NCBI RefSeq assembly: GCF_903815225.1
Contig: NZ_LR813084.1
Coordinates: forward strand, 3,638,501-3,702,500
Length of the DNA stretch: 64,000 bases
Reading direction: 5' to 3'
Source of the DNA: Delftia tsuruhatensis
GTDB taxonomy: Bacteria > Pseudomonadota > Gammaproteobacteria > Burkholderiales > Burkholderiaceae_C
In this document: piece after piece, positions 54,217 through 61,069 of the stretch
Position numbering within the stretch: the stretch's first letter is position 1
How the letters are laid out: every line of letters starts with the position of its first letter
Position numbers and translations under genes: made by a program
Notes under the pieces: model-generated
What the model was told of the DNA's origin: nothing
Databases searched by the model: none
What the model saw: the letters and a program-made list of their open reading frames with translations, nothing else

Positions 54217-54474
54217 ATGAACAACTCCGTCGTCCGCATGTCCAACCTCTTCCTGCAGCTAGGCCTCGACGCCAGCGATCAGGCGATTGCCGATTTCATC
54301 CGCGCGCACCAGCTGCCCGCCGATGTGGACCTGGTGGACGCCCCCTGCTGGAACGATGCGCAGCGCCAGTTCCTGGCCGAGCAGCTGCGGGCCGATGCCC
54401 CATGGTCCATCGTGGTGGACCAGTTGAGCGAGTCGTTGCACGAGGATGCGGTCCGGCTGCGCGCCGCCGGGTGA
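54217..54474 (+). CDS. DUF2789 family small protein
   Basis: An 85-residue protein matching DUF2789: NLFLQLGLDASDQAIADFI, then DAPCWNDAQRQFLAEQL and VVDQLSESL, all characteristic positions of that family. It is probably a small soluble helical protein of unknown function. It lies convergent with the ZntB/CorA gene, with 13 bp between stops. The upstream 178-bp gap contains a small CCCC...GGGG hairpin (about 54160-54174), but no clear promoter. Confidence 0.8.
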   Translation: MNNSVVRMSNLFLQLGLDASDQAIADFIRAHQLPADVDLVDAPCWNDAQRQFLAEQLRADAPWSIVVDQLSESLHEDAVRLRAAG

Positions 54475-54487
54475 GCAGGCGCCGGCT

Positions 54488-55534
54488 CTAGTCCCTGTAC
54501 CGCTTCTTGCGGAACGCCAGCCAGGCGGCGATGACCGTGAAGGCGATCACGATGGACACCACGATCCAGAAGCCGTGCTCGTGCTCGGCCAGCGGGATGC
54601 CGCCCACGTTCATGCCGAACAGGCCGGCCAGGATGTTGATGGGCAGGGCCAGCACGGTCACCACGGTCAGCACGAACAGGCTGTTGCTGTTGTCCTCGTT
54701 CACGGCGGCGGCCACCTCCTCCTGCAGCAGCTTGATGCGGTCCTGCAGGGTCTGCATGTCGCGCAGCATCAGCGAGAATTCCTCGCTGGCGGCGGCCAGG
54801 CCGTGGCGGTCGTCCTCGCCCATCCAGGCCGGCGGCTGCTGCAGCAGGCGGAACAGCGCGGCGGGCTCGGGCGCCAGCAGTCGCTGCAGCCGCACCAGCA
54901 GGCGCCGCAGCCGCCCCAGGTGGGCACGCGGATGGTGGTAGCGCTGCGCAAGGATGGCATCTTCGATGTCGTCCACGCGCGCCGTGGTCTCGCGCACCAC
55001 CTTGACCAGCACATCGGCCTGGGTGCGCATCAGGTGCTCCAGCAGCTCGGCCGTGGTGGCCGGGCTGTCGCCCTGGCGCACGCCGGCGCGCAGCGCATCC
55101 ACGGAGCGCAGCGGCTGCGTGCGCGCCGTGACGACCAGACGCTCGTCCAGGCAGATCCACAGCGTGGCGATGTCGGCCGACTCGAAGTTGAATTCGAAGT
55201 TCACATCGTTGAGCACCGCCACCAGCGAGTCATCGGAGCGCTCGATGCGCGTGGAGGCCAGGCCCTCGCGCAGCGTGGCGTAGAAGACCTCGGGCAGCGC
55301 GGCATGGCGCTGCAGCCAGCGCAGGGACTGGGTGTTGGCCAGGTTGAAGTGCAGCCACAGGAAGTCGCGCCTGCCGGGCTCGGCAAGCGGGCGCTCGCCC
55401 GCCAGCCATCGCGCCGCCGATTGGGCGGTCATCGCTTCCACACGCCGCTGCGTGTCACAGAAAAACCGCCAGCCGCAGATCAGGCCGGCATCCTCGCGGG
55501 CCTGTGCCAGGGGGGAGGCAATGTCGTCGTTCAT
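54488..55534 (-). CDS. zntB: ZntB/CorA-family divalent cation transporter
   Basis: A 348-residue 2-TM-GxN transporter. The large N-terminal cytoplasmic domain (1-285) includes a long helix rich in leucine and charge. The first pore helix (about 290-310, VVTVLALPINILAGLFG) ends in the signature GMNVGG, and a second helix (about 320-340) is followed by the basic KKRYRD tail. IPLAEHEHGFW after GMN resembles ZntB (zinc) more than magnesium CorA. It forms a homopentamer in the inner membrane. The start is the ATG at 55534; the 159-bp upstream gap contains CACGGCCGTG (a 10-bp palindrome) and repeated ATCACAAA words. Confidence 0.85.
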   Translation of the reverse strand: MNDDIASPLAQAREDAGLICGWRFFCDTQRRVEAMTAQSAARWLAGERPLAEPGRRDFLWLHFNLANTQSLRWLQRHAALPEVFYATLREGLASTRIERSDDSLVAVLNDVNFEFNFESADIATLWICLDERLVVTARTQPLRSVDALRAGVRQGDSPATTAELLEHLMRTQADVLVKVVRETTARVDDIEDAILAQRYHHPRAHLGRLRRLLVRLQRLLAPEPAALFRLLQQPPAWMGEDDRHGLAAASEEFSLMLRDMQTLQDRIKLLQEEVAAAVNEDNSNSLFVLTVVTVLALPINILAGLFGMNVGGIPLAEHEHGFWIVVSIVIAFTVIAAWLAFRKKRYRD

Positions 55535-55693
55535 GGCTGGCCCGCGATTCTTGCCAGCCTCCATGACACGGCCGTGACAGCCATCACAAAGCCCTGCCAC
55601 CGCATGCCCCGTGCGGAGCACGGCGGCTTGCCCATCACAAAACTGTCACAGGGGATACGTAACATTCACTAACAATTTTGCAACCTGCCTCCC

Positions 55694-56926
55694 ATGGATC
55701 AGTCCCGCGCCTACCTGAGCGATTCCCGGCCCCGCTTCCGCCCCCCCAGCGCGGCCGACCTGTGCACGCCCGTGCCCTGCATGACGACGGACGGTACCAA
55801 CGAGCAGGTGCTGGAGGTCTTCACCCGCCACCGCGACCTGGCCAGCCTGCCCGTGGTGGAGGGCAACCGCCCGATCGGGCTGATCAATCGCAGCATCTTC
55901 CTTTCCCAGTTCAGCAAGCCCTTCCGCATGGAGCTGTACGGCAAGAAGAGCTGCATCGCCTTCATGGACAAGGAGCCCCTGGTCGTCGATGCCGCCACCG
56001 ACATCGACACCCTGACCGTGAAGACCGTGGAGTATGGCGAGAAGGCCCTGACCGACGGCTTCATCATCACCCGCGACGGCCTGTTCGCCGGCGTGGGCCA
56101 TGGCCTGCCGCTGATGCGCGCGGTCGCGGACATGCAGGTGGCGCGCAACCGCCAGATCATGCACAGCATCGAGTACGCCAGCGTGATACAGCAAGCCACG
56201 CTGCGCGCTTCGCGCGAGGCCCTGGCCCGCGCCTGCCCGCAAGCCGACCTGGTCTGGGAGCCGCGCGACGTGGTGGGCGGAGACTTCTACCAGTTCTGCC
56301 AGGAGGGCGTTGGCTGGTTCGCCACCGTGGCCGACTGCACGGGCCACGGCGTGCCGGGCGCCTTCATGACGCTGATCGCCACCAGCAGCCTGAACCAGGC
56401 GATCAAGGAACACGGGGCGCGCGATCCCGCGGTGCTGCTGGGCAGCGTCAACCGCAGCGTCAAGCAGATGCTGGGCCAGCTGGACGGCCAGGACGGCACG
56501 CCGGGCTCGGACGACGGCCTGGACGCGGCCTGTTTCTGGTTCGAGCCCCCCAGCCGGCGTCTGCGCTTCGCCGGCGCGCGGCTGTCACTGTTCCTGCTGC
56601 GCCCGGATGCCGATACCGTCGAGCAGGTGGACGGACAGCGCAAGGGCGTGGGCTATGTGGACAGCGAGCTGGACTTCGCCTGGCACAACGCGGAGCTGGA
56701 GCTGCCCGCCGGCACCCTGGTCTTCACCACCACCGACGGCCTCATCGACCAGGTCGGCGGCCCACGCGGCATCACCTTCGGCAAGAAGCGCGTGCGCGAG
56801 CTGCTGCTCGGGCATGCCGGCTGCACGCCCGCCGAGATCAACCGCGCCCTGCTCGCGGCCCTGCACACCTGGCAGGGCGAGCACCATCGCCGCGACGACC
56901 TGACCTTCTTCTGCTTTCGCACCTGA
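55694..56926 (+). CDS. siaA: SiaA-like PP2C (SpoIIE-type) phosphatase with N-terminal CBS pair
   Basis: A 410-residue protein. Residues about 20-140 look like a CBS-domain pair (CTPVPCMTTDGTNEQVLEVF, LASLPVVEGNRPIGLINR), a short helical linker follows, and the PP2C/SpoIIE phosphatase spans about 185-408 with metal aspartates in DVVGGDF (D192, D197), D214 in ADCTGHG and the final RRDDLTFF. With SiaB, SiaC and SiaD homologues directly downstream, it should dephosphorylate the SiaC-like protein and so turn on the cyclase. Unlike Pseudomonas SiaA it has no membrane helices or HAMP domain; the CBS pair suggests a cytoplasmic nucleotide signal. No strong ribosome site precedes the ATG. Confidence 0.87.
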   Translation: MDQSRAYLSDSRPRFRPPSAADLCTPVPCMTTDGTNEQVLEVFTRHRDLASLPVVEGNRPIGLINRSIFLSQFSKPFRMELYGKKSCIAFMDKEPLVVDAATDIDTLTVKTVEYGEKALTDGFIITRDGLFAGVGHGLPLMRAVADMQVARNRQIMHSIEYASVIQQATLRASREALARACPQADLVWEPRDVVGGDFYQFCQEGVGWFATVADCTGHGVPGAFMTLIATSSLNQAIKEHGARDPAVLLGSVNRSVKQMLGQLDGQDGTPGSDDGLDAACFWFEPPSRRLRFAGARLSLFLLRPDADTVEQVDGQRKGVGYVDSELDFAWHNAELELPAGTLVFTTTDGLIDQVGGPRGITFGKKRVRELLLGHAGCTPAEINRALLAALHTWQGEHHRRDDLTFFCFRT

Positions 56927-56933
56927 TTGCCCC

Positions 56934-57515
56934 ATGCCTTCCATGCCCGACGCACAGATCGCCGACAAGTACGGCAGCTTCTTCCAGCTGGCGCGCCAGC
57001 ACCACGTGATCTTCTACTACGTGGGCTATTTCTCGCAGAACATCGTGGCGGCCATGGCCGAGGCGGTGCGCCTGCAGCTGGAGGTGGCCGGCGTGCCCGG
57101 CCCCACGCGGCGCAAGCTGTTCTCCTCCTTCGTGGAGATGGCGCAGAACATCATCCACTACTCGGCCGACGCCCTGACACCGCCACACCAGGACGACGGC
57201 GAGCTGCGCCACGGCGCGGTGTGCATACGCCGCGAGGACGACGGCCGCTTTCTGCTGCTGTGCGCCAACCCCGTCGAGCCCTCGATGGGCGCGCAGATCC
57301 AGGCCAGGCTGGGGGCCTTGCGCAGCATGACGCTGGAGGACATCAAGAAGGCCTGCCGCGAGTCGCTGCGCGGGGAAACGCCCGAGGGCAGCAAAGGCGC
57401 GGGCATGGGCTTTCTGACCCTGGCGCGCGATGCCAGCGAGCCCCTGGAGTTCGACTTCGATCCGGCCCGCACCCTGGACGGCCAGCCCGTCTTCTACCTG
57501 AAGGCCGCGATCTGA
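56934..57515 (+). CDS. siaB: SiaB-like protein kinase (DUF6272)
   Basis: A 193-residue protein of the SiaB/DUF6272 family. It has a GHKL-like ATPase pattern: the N-box asparagine in MAQNIIHYSAD and a glycine-rich lid KGAGMGFLTLA. In Pseudomonas, SiaB phosphorylates SiaC and opposes SiaA. It begins seven bases after the phosphatase stop. An unrelated-looking 90-bp gap separates it from the SiaC-like gene, which has its own start. Confidence 0.87.
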   Translation: MPSMPDAQIADKYGSFFQLARQHHVIFYYVGYFSQNIVAAMAEAVRLQLEVAGVPGPTRRKLFSSFVEMAQNIIHYSADALTPPHQDDGELRHGAVCIRREDDGRFLLLCANPVEPSMGAQIQARLGALRSMTLEDIKKACRESLRGETPEGSKGAGMGFLTLARDASEPLEFDFDPARTLDGQPVFYLKAAI

Positions 57516-57605
57516 GCCGCCCGGACCCGGAGGGCAGGCCCGCCTTCCGGCCCCTGGCTTGAAGATACCCAGCTCGCAGGCACGGGCACCGAATCGAGAT
57601 CACGC

Positions 57606-58007
57606 ATGGACCACCTCTACATCGCACCGACACCCAGCTCCCCGGAAGTGGACTTCCGGTTCGACACGCACACGCTGCACCTGCGTGGCGAGTCCTACCC
57701 GGAAAACGCCGCCGCCTTCTACAGCGGCATCATCGGCCGGCTCAGGGACTACCTGGCAGGCCCGCAGGACTCGCAACGGCAGGCGCGCATCGAAATGCAT
57801 ATCGCACTGGCCTACTTCAACAGCTCCAGCACCAAGATGCTGTTCAACCTCATCGAAGTCCTGAGCGAAGCCGCCGAGGCCGGGCGCGCCGTGGCGCTGC
57901 ACTGGTACTTCGACGAGGAGGACGACACCATCTGCGAATTCGGCGAGGAGCTGCGCGACGACTTCCCCGCCATCGGCTTCGTCAGCCATCCCGTCAAGGC
58001 CGCATGA
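57606..58007 (+). CDS. siaC: SiaC-like regulatory phosphoprotein (DUF1987)
   Basis: A 133-residue protein matching SiaC/DUF1987. The motif YFNSSSTKML holds the probable phosphorylation threonine T76, equivalent to the Pseudomonas SiaC site, and the preceding YPENAAAFYSGI and following LHWYFDEEDDTICEFGEEL segments are family hallmarks. In the known system unphosphorylated SiaC binds the diguanylate cyclase SiaD and activates it. Its stop overlaps the start of the cyclase gene by four bases, as expected for stoichiometric partners. Confidence 0.9.
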   Translation: MDHLYIAPTPSSPEVDFRFDTHTLHLRGESYPENAAAFYSGIIGRLRDYLAGPQDSQRQARIEMHIALAYFNSSSTKMLFNLIEVLSEAAEAGRAVALHWYFDEEDDTICEFGEELRDDFPAIGFVSHPVKAA

Positions 58008-58747
58008 TGGACAGCGTGGACGCCCCTCCCGACCTGTTCGACGCCGAGCACCGTGCGCTGCTGGCCGCGCGCGCCGCCTTCGAGCAGGGCGAGCATGCCG
58101 GCGCCCAGGCCTGCCACCAGGCACTGGGCGTGCTGCTGTCCTCCTACGAGCGCCTGCTGCGCGAGACGCGCCGGCTGGTGCGCCGCAGCGACCGCGCCGA
58201 GCTGGAGATGACCCAGCTGAACCAGCGCCTGCAGGACCTGGCCGGCGAGCTGGAGTACCGCGCCACCCACGACCCGCTGACGGGGGTGCTCAACCGCGCG
58301 GCCATCATCGAGCATGTCAACCGCCATTTCACGCGCCAGGGCCTGGCCCTGATCGTGCTGGACATAGACCACTTCAAGCGCGTCAACGACAGCTTCGGCC
58401 ACCCCGTGGGCGACAGCGTGATCCTGGGCGTGGTGCGCTGCCTCAAGGCCACGGTGCCGGCCACGGCCCATATCGGCCGCGTGGGCGGGGAGGAATTCAC
58501 CGTGCTGCTGCCCGAGCACGACGGCGACGGCGCCATGCGCGTGGCCGAGGCGGTGCGTGCCCGCATCGCCGCACATGCCTTCGGCCTGCCCGATGCCAGC
58601 GCCGTCACCGCGAGCTTCGGCGTGAGCTGGCGCCCGGGCGGCGGCCGCTTCGACGATGCCTATGCCCTGGCCGACGATGCCCTGTACACCGCCAAACGCA
58701 GCGGGCGCAACCAGGTGGTGCGTGCCGCGGACCATGTCCCTGCCTGA
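58004..58747 (+). CDS. siaD: SiaD-like diguanylate cyclase
   Basis: A 247-residue protein: an N-terminal helical stalk (1-80, the expected SiaC-binding part) and a GGDEF domain (about 85-243) with active-site GGEEF at 161-165, metal residue in VLDIDHFKRVND and DPLTGVLNRAAI. It makes c-di-GMP from two GTP. The RxxD inhibitory site expected five residues before GGEEF is absent (the equivalent positions read PATA), so product inhibition through the I-site is unlikely. It is controlled post-translationally by the SiaC-like partner. Confidence 0.92.
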   Translation: MMDSVDAPPDLFDAEHRALLAARAAFEQGEHAGAQACHQALGVLLSSYERLLRETRRLVRRSDRAELEMTQLNQRLQDLAGELEYRATHDPLTGVLNRAAIIEHVNRHFTRQGLALIVLDIDHFKRVNDSFGHPVGDSVILGVVRCLKATVPATAHIGRVGGEEFTVLLPEHDGDGAMRVAEAVRARIAAHAFGLPDASAVTASFGVSWRPGGGRFDDAYALADDALYTAKRSGRNQVVRAADHVPA

Positions 58748-58774
58748 GCGGCACCCGCCACGCATGAGTGACGC

Positions 58775-61069
58775 ATGAGTTTCGTGATGCGCGCACGCAA
58801 GCCCCAGGTGCCTGCCCCCATGCTGGCCGCGCCACCGGCCCCGCTGCCCCTGCCGGCCCCGGCCGGGGGACGCGAGTGGCGGGTGCTGGTGGTGGACAGC
58901 GACCCCGATGTCCACGCCGCCTTCCGACTGGCGCTGGAAGGCCGGGCCCTGTTCGGCAGGCCGCTGGTGTTCCTGTACGCCCGCTCGGGCACCCAGGCCC
59001 GCGCCCTGCTGCGCCGCGAAAAGGACCTGGCGGTGGTGGTGCTGGACGCCGTCACCGACGGCACGGGCGCCGGCCTGGACCTGGTGGACTTCATACGCCA
59101 CACCGCCGGGCTGCGCGACAGCCGCATCGTGCTGCGCACCGGCCGGCCGGGCCAGGCCCCCGACCTGGACACGCTGCTGCGCTACGACATCAACGACTGC
59201 CGCACCAAGAACGAGCTCACGCCGGACCGGCTGCTGGCCATCGTGGTGACCGCCGTGCGCTCCTACGAGCAGCTGTGCGCCATCGAAGCCAACCGCCGCA
59301 GCCTGGAACTGATGGTGCGCTCCAGCGCAGCGCTGCTGGAGGAGACCAACCTGCATGCCTTCGCCCGGGGCGTGATCATCCAGCTGGCGTCCCTGCTGGG
59401 CGTGGCCAGCGAAGGCCTGGTCTGCTCGGAGGGTTCGCACCCGGGCGAGCCCTACCGCGTGCTCGCGGCCACGGGACCGTTCGCGCGGCTCGTCGGCCAG
59501 CCCATCGCCACCGTGCTCGCCTCGCGCGGGCTGCACCTGCTGCGCCAGGCGCTCAAGGCCCGCCGCAACATCTACGGCCCGCAGCACGGCGTGGCCCTCT
59601 ATATCGGCCGTGGCGACGAACAGGACATGGCGGTCTTCATCGATGCGCCGGCCTCGCCCAGCACGCTGGACCGCCAGCTGCTCGAAGTCTTCTGCGCCAA
59701 CCTGCGCACGCTGCTGCACAACCGGGGCCTGCTGGAGCGCCTGCACCAGTCGGCCTACTTCGACCCCCTGGTCTGCCTGCCCAACCGTGCCCACTTCGTG
59801 GAAAAGGTGGATGAGTGCGTGTGGCGCGGCACGCCGCAGCATGTGCTGGCCCTGCTGGACATTGACGATTTCAGCGCCACCAACGACGTGATGGGCCACC
59901 GCTTCGGCGACCGCCTGCTCGAAGCCATGGCCCGGCGCCTGGCCACGGCCCTGCCGCAGGGCCTGCTGCTGGCGCGCGTGGGCTCGGACACCTTCGGCAT
60001 CCTGGGCCCCACACACGAAAAGGAGCTGGCACAGCTGCTGGACAGCGCACGCCAGCCCCTGGACGTGGATGGCGTGCCGCACAAGGTCTCCCTGACCTGC
60101 GGCTACGTGCGCCTGCCCCGCGCGCACCAGGCCGGCACCGACCTGGTCAAGGACGCGACCATCGCCCTCAAGCGCGCCAAGCGCGACCACCGCGGCCAGC
60201 TGCTGGAGTACTCAGAACACATGGGCACGGAGGCCCGCGACCGTGCCCTGCTGCTGTCGGACCTGCGCGCGGCCATCGACGGCGCGCAGCTGTTCCTGGT
60301 CTACCAGCCCCAGGTGGACCTGGAAAGCCATGCCCTGGTCGGCCTGGAGGCCCTGCTGCGCTGGCGCAAGCCCGACGGTAACTTCGTGCCGCCGGACCGA
60401 TTCATTCCCGTGGCCGAGCATTCGGGCCTGATCATCCCGCTGGGCCAATGGGTGCTGGCCACGGCCTGCCGCACCATGCGCGAGCTGCTGGACGCGGGCC
60501 ACGCCCCCAGGCGCATGGCGGTCAATGTCTCGACCGTGCAGCTGCAGGACCCCGGCTTCCTGCAGACCGTGCAGCAGGCGCTGATGCGGCATGGCCTGCG
60601 CGGCGCGCAGCTGGAGCTGGAGATCACCGAATCGGTGGCCGTGCTGCCCACCCAGCTGCTGCAGACCACGCTCAGCGCGCTGCGCGCCCTGGGCGTGACC
60701 ATCGCCATCGACGATTTCGGCACCGGCTACTCCTCGCTGAGCTACCTGGAGCGCCTGCCCCTGGACCGCATCAAGATAGACCGCAGCTTCGTGCGCCGGC
60801 TCGGCGAGGCACAGGGCGCGCGCATCGCCGAGATGGTGGCCCAGTTGGGTCGCAAGCTCGGCCTGCAGGTACTGGCCGAAGGCATAGAGGACGCCGGCGT
60901 CTGGCAGGCCCTGCGCGCCATGGGCTGCCAGGAGGGCCAGGGCTACCACATCGCCCGGCCCATGGACAAGGGACAGCTGCAGCAATGGCTGCCGCAGCAG
61001 GCCGGTGCCGGCGGCCCGGCATGCGCCATGAACCTCCAGAGCCCGTCATGCATTTTTGCGCGCCGGTGA
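58775..61069 (+). CDS. Receiver-DUF3369-GGDEF-EAL protein, probable c-di-GMP phosphodiesterase
   Basis: A 764-residue signalling protein. Domains: response-regulator receiver (about 30-155, phospho-acceptor D91 in VVLDAVTDG, conserved lysine in TKNELTP), a DUF3369-type sensor region (about 165-325), a GGDEF domain (about 330-465) degenerate at GSDTF (403-407), and an EAL domain (about 480-740) with intact ELL-type EAL motif (E525) and DDFGTGYSSLSYL. The cyclase half should be inactive and the EAL half should hydrolyse c-di-GMP. It lies 27 bp behind siaD, giving the operon both synthesis and degradation. No cognate histidine kinase is in the window. Its 3' end overlaps the convergent gene by 24 bases. 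Confidence 0.92.
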   Translation: MSFVMRARKPQVPAPMLAAPPAPLPLPAPAGGREWRVLVVDSDPDVHAAFRLALEGRALFGRPLVFLYARSGTQARALLRREKDLAVVVLDAVTDGTGAGLDLVDFIRHTAGLRDSRIVLRTGRPGQAPDLDTLLRYDINDCRTKNELTPDRLLAIVVTAVRSYEQLCAIEANRRSLELMVRSSAALLEETNLHAFARGVIIQLASLLGVASEGLVCSEGSHPGEPYRVLAATGPFARLVGQPIATVLASRGLHLLRQALKARRNIYGPQHGVALYIGRGDEQDMAVFIDAPASPSTLDRQLLEVFCANLRTLLHNRGLLERLHQSAYFDPLVCLPNRAHFVEKVDECVWRGTPQHVLALLDIDDFSATNDVMGHRFGDRLLEAMARRLATALPQGLLLARVGSDTFGILGPTHEKELAQLLDSARQPLDVDGVPHKVSLTCGYVRLPRAHQAGTDLVKDATIALKRAKRDHRGQLLEYSEHMGTEARDRALLLSDLRAAIDGAQLFLVYQPQVDLESHALVGLEALLRWRKPDGNFVPPDRFIPVAEHSGLIIPLGQWVLATACRTMRELLDAGHAPRRMAVNVSTVQLQDPGFLQTVQQALMRHGLRGAQLELEITESVAVLPTQLLQTTLSALRALGVTIAIDDFGTGYSSLSYLERLPLDRIKIDRSFVRRLGEAQGARIAEMVAQLGRKLGLQVLAEGIEDAGVWQALRAMGCQEGQGYHIARPMDKGQLQQWLPQQAGAGGPACAMNLQSPSCIFARR

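Noticed and set aside
59761-60100. Active diguanylate cyclase in the receiver-GGDEF-EAL protein
   Set aside because: The catalytic motif reads GSDTF, lacking the second glycine and the glutamate needed for activity.
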